NCBI RefSeq assembly: GCF_001021065.1
Contig: NZ_CP011546.1
Coordinates: 2,046,001-2,110,000 of the forward strand
Reading direction: 5' to 3'
Length of the DNA stretch: 64,000 bases
From: Corynebacterium uterequi
Lineage (GTDB): Bacteria > Actinomycetota > Actinomycetes > Mycobacteriales > Mycobacteriaceae
Part shown: in pieces, positions 22,230-31,077 of the stretch
Layout of the letters: each line of letters starts with the position of its first letter
How positions within the stretch are numbered: the stretch's first letter is position 1
Notes under the pieces: generated by a model
The model's input: the letters and a program-made list of their open reading frames with translations, nothing else
Database searches by the model: none
What the model was told of the DNA's origin: nothing
Translations under genes and position numbers: made by a program

Positions 22230-22694
22230 ATGGCTCCGTCGCTTCACGTCGCTCCCCTGCGGGATCTCTCCGCCACGGAGGTGCACGACCTTTTTCGGCT
22301 GCGCTGCGACGTGTTCGTCGTCGAGCAGCAGTGCGCCTACCCGGAGCTCGACGGCGTCGACGCCCGGGAGGACACCGTCCACGTGGTGGCCCGCGACGCC
22401 GGCCGTGTCGTGGGCACCGCGCGCGTGTTTCCCCTCGATTCCGTCGCGGGCCCGGCGTCCTGCATTGGCCGCTTCGTGGTCGCCCCGTCGCACCGCGGCA
22501 CCGGGCTCGCCGAGCGCATCATGGCAGCGGCGCTGAACGAGGCCCGCGCGCGGTGGCCGGAGCGTGACATCCTCATCGCCGCGCAGCTCGCGCTCGCCGA
22601 GTACTACGAGCAGCGCTACGGCTACGCCCGGGAGGACGAACCCTTCGACGACGCCGGCATCCTCCACACCTGGATGCGCCTGCCGGCCCGCTAG
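22230..22694 (+). CDS. elaA: ElaA-family GNAT acetyltransferase
   Basis: 154 residues, close to the length of E. coli ElaA. The pattern LFRLRCDVFVVEQQCAYPEL-DG-D, IGRFVVAPSHRGTGLAERIM (acetyl-CoA loop) and AQLALAEYYEQRYGYAREDE matches ElaA along its whole length. Substrate unknown. It follows fprA by 7 bp and probably shares its transcript. Its stop overlaps the purT stop in the palindrome GCCCGCTAGCGGGC. Confidence 0.88.
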   Translation: MAPSLHVAPLRDLSATEVHDLFRLRCDVFVVEQQCAYPELDGVDAREDTVHVVARDAGRVVGTARVFPLDSVAGPASCIGRFVVAPSHRGTGLAERIMAAALNEARARWPERDILIAAQLALAEYYEQRYGYAREDEPFDDAGILHTWMRLPAR

Positions 22695-23935
22695 CGGGCG
22701 TCGACCGCCATGAGGCCCGCGGCCCGGGCGGCGTTCTCGCGTGCCTGGTCGACGGTCTCCGCCGTGGTGAGGACCACGCCCATCTGGCGGCCCGGGTACG
22801 TCGTCGGCTTGCCGAACAGCCGCACTTGCGTCTCCGGTACGGCCAACGCCTCCGCCAGCCCGGTAAAGGACACCTCGCGGGACTCCTTATCCCCCGTAAG
22901 GGTGGCCATGGCGCCAGGGCTGGTCAGCGTGACGTCGATGGGCATGCCCAAGATGGCCCGGGCGTGCAGGTCGAATTGGGAGAAGCGCTGCGACGCCAGC
23001 GTCACCATCCCCGCCCCGTGGGGGCGCGGGGACACGGAGGAGAAGTACACCTCGTCGCCAGAGACGAAGAGGTCCACGCCGTACACCCCTCGCCCGCCGA
23101 GCGCGTTCGAGATCCGGGCGGCCACCGAACGGGCGTTGTCGCTGGCCGCTTCGCTGAGGTAGCTCGGCTGCCAACTCTCGGCGAGGACCCCGCCGGAGTG
23201 CCGGGAGCCGATCGGCTCGCTGAACCACGTCGCCAGCTCCCCGGTTTCGGGGTCGATGGAGCGCACCGCCAGGATGGTGACCTCGAAGTCAAAGTCGACG
23301 AAACGCTCCACCGCGACCGCTTCGTCGACCCCGGCGCGCGGCAGGTAGACGCGGGACCAGGCCGCCTCCACGTCGTCGGCAGACTCGACGATGACGTGGC
23401 GTCGCCCCGACGACGACACCGCCGGCTTGGCCACGCAGGGGTAGCCGAGCTCGTCGAACGCCGCCCGGAACTCCTCCAACGTGGTGGCGAAGGCGTAGGC
23501 GGTGGTGGGCAGCCCCAACTGGCGGGCCGTCGTCCGCATGTCCTCGCGGTCGCCGTTGAGGCGGCAGGCGCGGGCGTTAGGCACGACGACGGCCGACTCC
23601 TCCGCCTCAATCTCCTCCAGCACCTCCCACGCCACCGTCTCAATCTCGGGGATGACGAAGTGCGGGCGAATCCGCCGGATCAAGGACCGCACCTGCTCCG
23701 CGTCGGTGATATCCGCGACGTAACGGAACTGGGTGACCTGGTGCGCCGGGGCGTCGGCGTAGCGGTCGACGGCGTGCACCTCCAACCCCAAGCTGTGGAA
23801 GGAAATAGCTAGTTCCTTGCCCAGCTCCCCGGATCCCAGCAGCAGGACCTTGGTGGCGTTGCCGGACAGCGGCGTGCCGATCCGGCGGGTGGGGTTCGGC
23901 CCGTCGCTGGCGGGGGTGAGGGCGGGGTCACTCAT
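22691..23935 (-). CDS. purT: Formate-dependent GAR transformylase PurT
   Basis: 414-residue ATP-grasp enzyme. KVLLLGSGELGKELAISFHS opens the N-terminal domain. The ATP-grasp core has CVAKPAVSSSGRRHVIVESA and ends with VSPRPHGAGMVTLASQRFSQ. PurT makes formyl-GAR from GAR, formate and ATP in purine synthesis, avoiding folate. It is downstream of purA on the same strand with a 26-bp gap, a natural purine pair. Convergent with elaA. Confidence 0.95.
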   Translation of the reverse strand: MSDPALTPASDGPNPTRRIGTPLSGNATKVLLLGSGELGKELAISFHSLGLEVHAVDRYADAPAHQVTQFRYVADITDAEQVRSLIRRIRPHFVIPEIETVAWEVLEEIEAEESAVVVPNARACRLNGDREDMRTTARQLGLPTTAYAFATTLEEFRAAFDELGYPCVAKPAVSSSGRRHVIVESADDVEAAWSRVYLPRAGVDEAVAVERFVDFDFEVTILAVRSIDPETGELATWFSEPIGSRHSGGVLAESWQPSYLSEAASDNARSVAARISNALGGRGVYGVDLFVSGDEVYFSSVSPRPHGAGMVTLASQRFSQFDLHARAILGMPIDVTLTSPGAMATLTGDKESREVSFTGLAEALAVPETQVRLFGKPTTYPGRQMGVVLTTAETVDQARENAARAAGLMAVDAR

Positions 23936-23961
23936 GGTGGCAGTCCTAGGTTGTCGGGTGC

Positions 23962-25254
23962 TTAGTTATCGAGAACGTCGTGGCGGACGATGGTCTGGTC
24001 ACGACCCGGGCCGACGCCGATGTAGGAGATCCGGCAACCCGACAGCTCCTCCAGCCGCAGGACGTAGTCCCGGGCCTTGTCGGGCAGCTCGTCGAACGTG
24101 CGGCATCCGGTGATGTCCTCGTCCCACGCCGGCATGGTCTCGTAGACGGGCTCGGCGTGGTGGAAGTCGCTCTGGTTGGAGGGCATCTCATCGAAACGGA
24201 CACCGTCGACGTCGTAGGCGACGCAGATGGGGATCTCGCCGATGCCGGTGAGCACGTCCAGCTTCGTGAGGAAGAGGTCCGTGAAGCCGTTCACGCGGGA
24301 GGCGTAGCGGGCCACGACCGAGTCGTACCAGCCACAGCGACGCTTGCGGCCAGTGTTGACGCCCACCTCGCCGCCGGTGGTCTGCAGGTACTCGCCCCAC
24401 TTGTCGAACAGCTCCGTGGGGAACGGGCCAGCGCCGACGCGCGTCGTGTACGCCTTGATGATGCCCAGGGAGCTGGTGATCTTCGTCGGGCCGACGCCGG
24501 AACCGACGCAGGCGCCGCCGGCGGTCGGGTTCGACGACGTCACGAACGGGTACGTGCCGTGATCGACGTCGAGCATCGTCGCCTGGCCGCCCTCCATGAG
24601 GACGTGCTTGCCGGCGTCGAGCGCCTGGTTGAGCACCAGCTCACTCTCGATGACCATGGGGGCCAGGCGGTCCCGGTAGGACAGGAAGTACTGAACGACC
24701 TGCTCCGGGTCGATCGCTCGCCGGTTATACATCTTCACCAGCATCTGGTTCTTGATGTCCAGCGCGGACTCGATCTTCTGGCGCAGGATGGATTCGTCGA
24801 AGACGTCCTGCACGCGCAGGCCGATGCGGGCGACCTTGTCGGCATAGGTGGGGCCGATGCCGCGCCCCGTCGTACCAATCGCGCGCTTGCCCAGGAAGCG
24901 CTCCTGCACCCGGTCCAAGACCTGGTGGTACGGCGCCACCAGGTGAGCGTTCGACGAAATCTTCAGCCGCTGCGACGCCTGCGCACCGCGGGCCTCCAGA
25001 CCGTCGATCTCGTCAAACAGGGCCTCCAGGTTGATGACGACGCCGTTGCCCAGCACGGGCACCGCGTTCTCCGAGAGAATACCGGCGGGCAGCAGCTTGA
25101 GCTCATACTTCTCGCCGCCGACGACCACGGTGTGTCCAGCGTTATTGCCGCCGTTCGGCTTCACCACGTAGTCGACACGGCCACCGAGGATATCGGTAGC
25201 CTTACCCTTGCCTTCGTCGCCCCACTGGGCGCCCACGATCACGATTGCTGCCAT
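23962..25254 (-). CDS. purA: Adenylosuccinate synthetase
   Basis: 430 residues. P-loop [12 protein letters not shown] and NGGNNAGHT at the N-terminus, then [40 protein letters not shown] and the C-terminal [11 protein letters not shown] are the full set of PurA signatures. It joins IMP and aspartate with GTP in the first step to AMP. It probably heads a purA-purT unit. Confidence 0.97.
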   Translation of the reverse strand: MAAIVIVGAQWGDEGKGKATDILGGRVDYVVKPNGGNNAGHTVVVGGEKYELKLLPAGILSENAVPVLGNGVVINLEALFDEIDGLEARGAQASQRLKISSNAHLVAPYHQVLDRVQERFLGKRAIGTTGRGIGPTYADKVARIGLRVQDVFDESILRQKIESALDIKNQMLVKMYNRRAIDPEQVVQYFLSYRDRLAPMVIESELVLNQALDAGKHVLMEGGQATMLDVDHGTYPFVTSSNPTAGGACVGSGVGPTKITSSLGIIKAYTTRVGAGPFPTELFDKWGEYLQTTGGEVGVNTGRKRRCGWYDSVVARYASRVNGFTDLFLTKLDVLTGIGEIPICVAYDVDGVRFDEMPSNQSDFHHAEPVYETMPAWDEDITGCRTFDELPDKARDYVLRLEELSGCRISYIGVGPGRDQTIVRHDVLDN

Positions 25255-25303
25255 TAGCTTGGATCACTTCCGAATCTGTAGTGCTGGAACGGGCCGGGAC
25301 TTC

Positions 25304-25309
25304 ATTCTA
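25304..25309 (-). promoter_or_regulatory. Candidate -10 of purA
   Basis: Minus-strand TAGAAT (part of TATAGAAT) 49 nt upstream of the purA ATG. Confidence 0.45.
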
Positions 25310-25484
25310 TAGCCCGGATACCTGTGCGAGAACTCGCTTTCGCCTCACCGGGTGAGGCTAGGCGGCGTGGACGCTCCAGGGCGCAGTCACCGCCCACGAG
25401 AGCCTTTGCGCTTCCCAGACCGTCTATCCTGAGGGATTGTAAGGTTGCTCTTATTCTTTCCCCAGCATTTACTTAACCCTATGT

Positions 25485-25490
25485 TAGGGT
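25485..25490 (+). promoter_or_regulatory. -10 of a decayed secreted-protein gene
   Basis: TAGGGT lies 6 nt before the ATG at 25497. It is half of a small inverted repeat ACCCTA-TGT-TAGGGT, which could also be an operator. Confidence 0.4.
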
Positions 25491-25496
25491 AAGGCC

Positions 25497-26211
25497 ATGC
25501 GCTGCTTCGCCACTTTGCTGGCTCTTAGCCTGGCAGTATCCGCCTGATGGGCCCCACCCGCGGACGCCGCAGCCTCAGCCTCACGTGTCGCACAAATCAT
25601 GTGAGCACGACCGAGCAACCACATCTCACTGCCCGCGAGGACGTGACCCTGGCGGACGGTGCCTTGACCGCCGTCGAGCAGCTCATTACTAACCAGGCCA
25701 TTCATGCCCATTCCGATCTGGGATCATTTTGACTTCCGCAGAGCTTCGATCAACGGACTCCACATCAATGGCCACCAATTCATCAGGGTAACCGTGCCCA
25801 TGAGAGGTGATGAGCCCTCCGCCTCAGTGGGCAACCTACATCTTGAACACTGATCTGGGAATCGTCGACCATGCCGAGACCCGAGTGGTCCTTGACCAGG
25901 TTAATTACTACGTCTTCGAAAACTCCAAGGACGGCAAGCTCATGAGCAGCCAACCCACCGGCACGTCCTGCCAAGAAGTGGCGGGATGAAGTTCCCGCCG
26001 TGATGCCATTCGGCTGGAAAGAAAAGGTTGCCTTGCGGCTACATTGAGGGTCACGGCTGCGATTACAAAGATCATCGTCACGATGTGTGGTGGATCGTGT
26101 GCATCCGCCGCGACCGGCGTGGGCGCCGCCATATGCGCGGCTTATGTCACCGGAATTGTCTCCATCGGAGAAGCCTCACTGACAGGTGTTTATCATTGTT
26201 TCACACTCTGA
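25497..26211 (+). pseudogene. Remnant of a secreted protein gene with several frame breaks
   Basis: The ATG at 25497 opens a signal-peptide-like stretch (MRCFATLLALSLAVSA), then a TGA at 25545 is followed in the same frame by WAPPADAAASASRVAQIM and another stop. Coding-like pieces continue in shifting frames: EQLITNQAIHAHSDLGS, FDFRRASINGLHINGHQFIR, DLGIVDHAETRVVLDQVNYY, KKWRDEVPAVMPFGWKEKVA, and last a Gly/Ala-rich hydrophobic piece with MCGGSCASAATGVGAAICAA ending at 26211. Together they suggest one exported protein of about 200-240 residues with a hydrophobic Cys/Gly C-terminus. I do not recognise the family. Confidence 0.6.
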
Positions 26212-26252
26212 CGCCGCGAAACTCCGGATACCATCGCCTCAATCTCGCTGCG

Positions 26253-26429
26253 ATGTCTTTCCTCGCGCTCGTCACGGTGACCTGCGAGGCGTACGCGCTG
26301 TTTGCCATCGGCAGGCAGCTGGATTGGGCGACCGCCATCGGGCTCATCGTCTTGTCCTTTTTTGGCGCTTTATTTCGTCTTCGACGCCTTCCGATCCTTT
26401 CGCTATCTTCGACGGCCCCCAACAAGTAG
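26253..26429 (+). CDS. Possible small membrane protein
   Basis: 58 codons from ATG 26253: MSFLALVTVTCEAYALFAIG, then ATAIGLIVLSFFGALF, two hydrophobic segments, and a basic tail ending TAPNK. No clear ribosome-binding site. The frame is open upstream as well, so it may be part of a decayed larger gene next to the pseudogene. Composition is membrane-protein-like, but coding status is uncertain. Confidence 0.35.
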   Translation: MSFLALVTVTCEAYALFAIGRQLDWATAIGLIVLSFFGALFRLRRLPILSLSSTAPNK

Positions 26430-26452
26430 CGCTGAGACTACGCCGGTGGTTT

Positions 26453-26458
26453 TAGAAT
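26453..26458 (+). promoter_or_regulatory. -10 element of the gene at 26465 (leaderless)
   Basis: TAGAAT, 6 nt before the ATG at 26465. Confidence 0.5.
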
Positions 26459-26464
26459 CCCCCT

Positions 26465-27388
26465 ATGAGGATCGTCATCATCCGTTGCGCTTCGGCCCCG
26501 CTTCCCGCCTCGCTCACCGACCAGGTCGCGACCATCGTCGAAGCCTCCGCGGTGCCTACCCGCGACGAACTGCGCGCCCTCGACGCCGCCGCCCACGAGG
26601 TGCTCCCGTACGACCCGACACCCAGCCTCGACGCCATTTCCGCCCAGCCCGACGTCTCCCACCTCGGCGCGCCGGCCCGCCCGCCGCAGCACCCCGCCGA
26701 GGAGCTGCGGGTGATAGTTGTAGGCAGCGACGCCGCCCTATCCGCCGTGGCCACCCGCATGATGCGCGGCGACTACTTGTGGGCGACGCTCGCCTACGTG
26801 CCGACGCAGCCCTCCACCGTGACTGCCGCGTGGGGCCTGAGCGGTCTGCCGTCGACGTCGCTCGCTCGCATTGCGCTCACCACCCCGGCCACCCCACTGG
26901 CGACGATCCGCAACGATGCCGGACTCGCCGTTCTCGGCTCCGCCACGATCACCGCCGACGACGGTGGCGGTTTCGAAGGCGAGATCATCGTCGACGACGC
27001 CCGCCTCGTCGCCCGCCAAACCCGGCCTGATGCGGAGAGGTTCTTCGGGGTGTTTGGGGCGAAGCTTGCGCCGACTCCAGATGCGCCCGGCATCGCCGCG
27101 ATGCGCCTGACCACACCTGTCGAGGCACCCTCCGGCGGATGGCGGCTAGCACCCGAACGCGCCCAGGCCCTGCACAACGTCCGCGCGCTGCGGTGGCTCA
27201 CCGGCTTTGTGACGGTGCGTCCCGGCGGGCTCGACGCCGACTCGCTACTCACCGGGCGGGCCGTGCAGGCTGCGGGCAACCGTATGCGGGTGACGATCGA
27301 CGGCGTTCCGGGGCGTCGTCCCGTCAAACGCGTGACGTTTTACCGACACCTTCGAGACCTCCAGGCCGCACTCGGTCCCGCAATGTGA
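26465..27388 (+). CDS. Conserved actinobacterial protein of unknown function
   Basis: 307 residues; I do not recognise a family. It is soluble, Ala/Pro-rich, without signal peptide or membrane helix. Features are a Pro-rich stretch HLGAPARPPQHPAEELR near residues 60-77 and a basic C-terminus RRPVKRVTFYRHLRDLQAAL. Codon use matches neighbouring housekeeping genes, and a clean leaderless promoter precedes it, so it is a real gene. Its stop codon overlaps a perfect TGTGA-N6-TCACA motif. Confidence 0.7.
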   Translation: MRIVIIRCASAPLPASLTDQVATIVEASAVPTRDELRALDAAAHEVLPYDPTPSLDAISAQPDVSHLGAPARPPQHPAEELRVIVVGSDAALSAVATRMMRGDYLWATLAYVPTQPSTVTAAWGLSGLPSTSLARIALTTPATPLATIRNDAGLAVLGSATITADDGGGFEGEIIVDDARLVARQTRPDAERFFGVFGAKLAPTPDAPGIAAMRLTTPVEAPSGGWRLAPERAQALHNVRALRWLTGFVTVRPGGLDADSLLTGRAVQAAGNRMRVTIDGVPGRRPVKRVTFYRHLRDLQAALGPAM

Positions 27389-27399
27389 CAAATATCACA
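27384..27399. promoter_or_regulatory. Candidate GlxR (CRP-type) binding site
   Basis: TGTGA-CAAATA-TCACA is a perfect match to the TGTGA-N6-TCACA consensus of the CRP/GlxR family, the main cAMP-dependent regulator of corynebacteria. It overlaps the stop codon of the upstream gene and lies 326 bp before the PRC-barrel gene, which may be its target. Confidence 0.7.
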
Positions 27400-27724
27400 G
27401 GTAATCGAGTTGTTACCTTAGCGATTTCGCCCTGTAACGCGCTGACGAATGTCTGATGTCGCTTTTTACCTTCCGACCATTTTGTGGACGCGACACTATT
27501 ACGTGGATGCGCTGGGGCTTTTCCGCCTTCCTTCAGACCACCTCGAGCCCTAACAGCACTTCCAGGCCCTGGCAAGGCCTCTCCGCCGGACGCCGGTCCA
27601 AGTTTTCGCCCACCGACGCCGCAGAAAGACAAACCCCCGGGCCGCTCGCTAGCGTCGAAAGCGTTGGTCGGCAGGACACGTCCCCGACCACCTAATGTCA
27701 CCAAAGCGAAAGGAAACTTACATC
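27400..27724. other. Upstream region of the PRC-barrel gene
   Basis: The 336-bp gap holds the GlxR-type site and a ribosome-binding site GAAAGGA about 10 nt before ATG 27725. An open frame at 27456-27695 has no coding character. I see no RNA gene; a long leader or small RNA cannot be excluded. Confidence 0.4.
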
Positions 27725-28600
27725 ATGGCTACCAACCACGAGATCCGCGAACTGCTCGAAGCCACCGCTTACGACGTCAACGGCGACAAGCTCGGGAAGG
27801 TCAACGAGGTCTACATCAACGACGCCTCCGGCCAGCCCGACTTCGTCGAGGTCAACCACGGCCTGTTCGGCATGAACTCCTCCCTCGTTCCGCTGCGCGG
27901 CCACGACATCGACGGCGACCAGCTCAAGCTCGCCTTCGAGAAGGACCGCATCAAGGACGCCCCCAACGTCGACGCCGACGCTCACCTGTCCGACGACGAG
28001 CAGGCCCAGCTCTACCGCCACTACGGCGTTGAAGCCGTCGAGGACCACGCCTTCTACGGCGACGCTGGTGTTGCTGGTGCCGGCGTTGCCGGTGTTGCTG
28101 GTGCCGGCGTTGCCGACGCTGACGAGACCGTTGAGGTCGACCACGTAGCCGAGACCGCTCAGGTCGACCACGTAGCCGAGACCGCTCCGAAGCACGCCGC
28201 TGCCGCCCCGGCCGCCGAGGCCCCGGCCGCCGAGGCCGACGAGCTCATCCTCTCCGAGGAGCGACTGAACGTCTCCAAGGAGCGCCAGGCCACCGGCGAG
28301 GTTAAGCTCCGCAAGCACGTCGTGACCGACACCGAGACCATCGAGGTCCCGGTCCAGCGCGAGGAGGTTACCGTCGAGCGCACCCCGATCTCCGCGGAAG
28401 AGGCCGCCAACTACAACGGCACCATCGGCGAAGAGGAAGCCTCCGTCATCGTCCACGAGGAGCGGGTGGTCGTCTCCAAGGAAACCGTCCCGGTCGAGAA
28501 GGTCTCCCTCAATAAGACCACCGTCGAGGACACCCACACCGTCTCCGAAGAGGTCGCCAAGGAGCGCCTTGAGGCCGACGGCCTCGCCAACGAGCGCTAA
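27725..28600 (+). CDS. PRC-barrel / DUF2382 stress-type protein
   Basis: 291 residues. Residues 1-75 are a PRC-barrel (TAYDVNGDKLGKVNEVYIND). A low-complexity linker (about 118-178) contains GVAGAGVAGVAGAGVADADE and a tandem VDHVAETAQ/VDHVAETAP. The C-terminal DUF2382 domain (ILSEERLNVSKERQATGEVK to VSEEVAKERLEADG) has internal repeats of E-E-R-x3-V/S-K. Such proteins are abundant, stress-induced and of unclear function in actinobacteria. The ATG at 27725 with GAAAGGA is preferred over the upstream in-frame start. A strong terminator follows. Confidence 0.88.
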   Translation: MATNHEIRELLEATAYDVNGDKLGKVNEVYINDASGQPDFVEVNHGLFGMNSSLVPLRGHDIDGDQLKLAFEKDRIKDAPNVDADAHLSDDEQAQLYRHYGVEAVEDHAFYGDAGVAGAGVAGVAGAGVADADETVEVDHVAETAQVDHVAETAPKHAAAAPAAEAPAAEADELILSEERLNVSKERQATGEVKLRKHVVTDTETIEVPVQREEVTVERTPISAEEAANYNGTIGEEEASVIVHEERVVVSKETVPVEKVSLNKTTVEDTHTVSEEVAKERLEADGLANER

Positions 28601-28607
28601 CCGCTTC

Positions 28608-28655
28608 CCGAACTGACAGCCCCCTTCGCCGGCGAGCCCGGTCCCGTCAGTTCGG
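28608..28655. other. Inverted repeat after the PRC-barrel gene
   Basis: CCGAACTGAC (28608-28617) and GTCAGTTCGG (28646-28655) are perfect 10-bp arms with a 28-nt GC-rich loop, 7 nt after the stop codon. It may protect the 3' end of the mRNA or serve as operator. Confidence 0.5.
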
Positions 28656-28666
28656 TGCCTCGATCC

Positions 28667-28696
28667 ACCGCAACCTCCCTGGTTGCGGTGTTTCTT
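28667..28696 (+). terminator. Intrinsic terminator of the PRC-barrel gene
   Basis: Perfect 9-bp stem ACCGCAACC / GGTTGCGGT (28667-28675, 28681-28689) with loop TCCCT, followed by GTTTCTT. Confidence 0.75.
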
Positions 28697-28781
28697 CGTA
28701 TCTGAGCCTTCTTCGGTGCTTCCTTGGCGCCACGCCGGTGCCCTACTGGTCCCCGGCCGGTGTCGGCGCTCTGCCGGTGTC

Positions 28782-29659
28782 TAAGGGGTGCCGCAACCCA
28801 AGCCAACCTCCCGTCGTCCCCGCGACCAGCACCCCAACCGCACACCCCGGGCCCCAACCGCACACCGGCAACGCCACCGACCCCGGCGGACCACCGCCCT
28901 GAACGGCGCCACTCGGCCTCGACGAGGCCTGCCACCACCACGCCGGTGTCTAAGGGGTGCCGCAACCCAAGCCAACCTCCCGTCGTCCCCGCAACTGGCA
29001 CCCCAACCGCACACCCCGGGCCGGCCACCCCGCCGGCAACGCCACCGACCCCGGCGGACCACCGCCCCGACCTGCACCACCCTGCCTCGACGAGGCCTGC
29101 CACCGCCCCGCCGGTGTCTAAGGGGTGCCGCAACCCAAGCCAACCTCCCGTCGTCGCCGCGACTGGCACCCCAATCGCACACCCTGGGCCCCAAGCACAG
29201 GCGCCGGCACCACTCGGCCTCGACGAGGCCTGCCACCACCACGCCGGTGTCTAAGGGGTGCCGCAACACAAGCCAACCGTCCGTCGTCCCCGCAACTGGC
29301 ACCCCAACCGCACAGCCCGGGGACCAACCGCACACCGGCAACGCCACCGACCCCGGCGGCCCACCGCCCCGACCTGCACCACCCTGCCTCGACGAAGCCC
29401 GCCACCACCACGCCGGTGTCTAAGGGGTGCCGCAACCCAAGCCAACCTTCCGTCGTCCCCGCAACTGGCACCCCAACCGCACACCCCGGGGACCAAACGC
29501 ACACCGGCAACGCCACCGACCTCGGCGGACCACCGCCCCGACCTGCACCACCCTGCCTCAACGAGACCTGCCGCCACCCCGCCGGTGCCTAAGGGGTGCC
29601 GCAACCCAAGCCAACCTCCCGTCGTCCCCGCAACTGGCACCCCAACCGCACACCCCGGG
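28782..29659. repeat. Repeat array 2: six hairpin units, ~169-bp period
   Basis: Units begin TAAGGGGTGCCGCAACCCAA at 28782, 28951, 29119, 29252, 29421 and 29590. Spacings are 169, 168, 133, 169 and 169 bp. Each has the same arms as array 1 (GGGGTGCC ... TGGCACCCC), separated by CCAACCTCCCGTCGTCCCCG-type sequence. The ~100-bp spacers hold conserved blocks such as GACCCCGGCGG and CCTCGACGAGGCCTGCCACC. The unit at 29119 lacks about 36 bp of spacer. The array lies between convergent genes. Open frames through it on both strands are repeat artefacts. Confidence 0.9.
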
Positions 29660-29743
29660 GACCAAACACAGGCCCAGCACCGCATCCAGCACCACCCACC
29701 CCAGCCCCCGCACCGCGGAACCCGGACCCTCGGCGCTCGTGGC

Positions 29744-30928
29744 CTAGTCGGTAAGGTCGGGCGGCAGCGCGGGAGTGTCGGATGTCGGGACGAGCACCGC
29801 CGCGGCGGAGTCCCTGGACATGCCGCAGACTTGGAGCAGATCAACCACGAGCGACCTCGTTTGGGCGAGGATCACGTAGTTGGACAGGACGGGCTTGTCG
29901 CCGGCGATGTCCATGCTGGCGGCGGCTCCGAGGCGCCGGAGTTTGCGGACCAGTTCGGGGATTTCCGTCGCTTGGTGGAGGTCGGATTTGGCTTCGAAGA
30001 GGTCGGCAAGGTCTTGGGTGATGCCGCTGAGCTCGTCGATCATGGCGATTTGTGCGGGGGTGGCGGTGTCGCGGTCGGCGGTGAGGATGTGGGCGCGTCG
30101 GGCGAGGACGCGGACGGTGCGGACGCTCATGTCGACGGGGTTGAGCATGCGCTGGATGGAGCGCTGGTGTCGCCGCGACCCCCACATCAGCGGCGACAGG
30201 GACGACGCTTCGCGGCTCTGCTTTGCCGCGGCAATGAGGGCGTTGATGCGCTGCTGGGACCCGCGGACTTCCTCGAGGGCGTGTTGGATGCGCTCGGCGT
30301 CGCCGGTTCGGAGGCCGTCGGCGACGTCGCCGAGCACGGAGCTGGCGAGGTAGAGCACGCGGGCGAGCTCGTGGCGCACCCCGGCTAGAGCCGACGATGG
30401 GATCAGCGCCACGGTGAGCAGGCCGATGGTGGAGCCGACCAGGGCGTCGAGGGTACGGTCGACGCCGGTCATCTCGCTGCCGGGCGGCATGATCGTGGCG
30501 ATGAGGACCGTGCCGATTGCCACCTGGTTGGAGACCAGGCCGGACTTTGAGAAGAAGGACGCGACGGTCATGGCGACGGCGATCATGACTGCTATCTGCC
30601 AAGGCTCGTCCCCGAGGCTGAGGAACAGCAGGTCGCCGACCAATACGCCGAGCACGCACCCGAGGGACATGTCGAGGGCGCGGTGGATGCGCTCGCCGTC
30701 GGAGAAGCCGACGACGATAATCACCGAGATGGGGGCGAAGAAGGGGCGCTCGTGGGCGAAGAGTTCTTGAGCTGCCCAGAAGGCGATGCCGGCGGCGACG
30801 GACACCTGCAGGATGGACAGGGCGCGCTTGCGGATGCGGTCGAGCCGGGATTGTAAGGAACTTTCGAGGCTGCGGAGCCGCTCGCGGGTCTGGGTTGGGT
30901 ATATCGCCATTCTCGCCATTTTCGCCAT
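29744..30928 (-). CDS. FUSC-family membrane protein
   Basis: 394 residues. After a basic N-terminus it has about six membrane helices in the first half (ALSILQVSVAAGIAFWAAQE, FFAPISVIIVVGF, LGCVLGVLVGDLLFL, IAVMIAVAMTVASFF, TLDALVGSTIGLLTVALIPS), then a long cytoplasmic helical domain. This is the fusaric-acid-resistance/aromatic-acid exporter (FUSC) fold; substrate unknown. ATG 30928 is chosen because TAGGGT lies 7 nt upstream (complement of 30936-30941). Two further in-frame ATGs follow at 30919 and 30910. Convergent with the PRC-barrel gene across array 2. Confidence 0.85.
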   Translation of the reverse strand: MAKMARMAIYPTQTRERLRSLESSLQSRLDRIRKRALSILQVSVAAGIAFWAAQELFAHERPFFAPISVIIVVGFSDGERIHRALDMSLGCVLGVLVGDLLFLSLGDEPWQIAVMIAVAMTVASFFSKSGLVSNQVAIGTVLIATIMPPGSEMTGVDRTLDALVGSTIGLLTVALIPSSALAGVRHELARVLYLASSVLGDVADGLRTGDAERIQHALEEVRGSQQRINALIAAAKQSREASSLSPLMWGSRRHQRSIQRMLNPVDMSVRTVRVLARRAHILTADRDTATPAQIAMIDELSGITQDLADLFEAKSDLHQATEIPELVRKLRRLGAAASMDIAGDKPVLSNYVILAQTRSLVVDLLQVCGMSRDSAAAVLVPTSDTPALPPDLTD

Positions 30929-30935
30929 AGCGACC

Positions 30936-30941
30936 ACCCTA
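30936..30941 (-). promoter_or_regulatory. -10 element of the FUSC gene (leaderless)
   Basis: Minus-strand TAGGGT, 7 nt before the ATG at 30928. Confidence 0.5.
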
Positions 30942-31077
30942 GTTCGGTAAAAGCGGCACCGCGGCCGCCCGAGAAAATCGAGCGGCCGCGGAGAGCAGGC
31001 CTTTGAGGGGCCATTGGCGCTGGTCAAAAAGCTGACGAGGCCATAAGGCCAGCTGGCCTTTCGACCAGAGAGGCGTC

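Noticed and set aside
28597-29844. Open frames of 150-376 codons through repeat array 2
   Set aside because: Pro/Thr/Arg-rich repeat peptides in all frames; same reason as for array 1.
31021-31077. Palindrome AAGGCCAGCTGGCCTT after fba as terminator
   Set aside because: Loop would be only 4 nt of the palindrome centre and no T-tract follows on the minus strand; evidence too weak.
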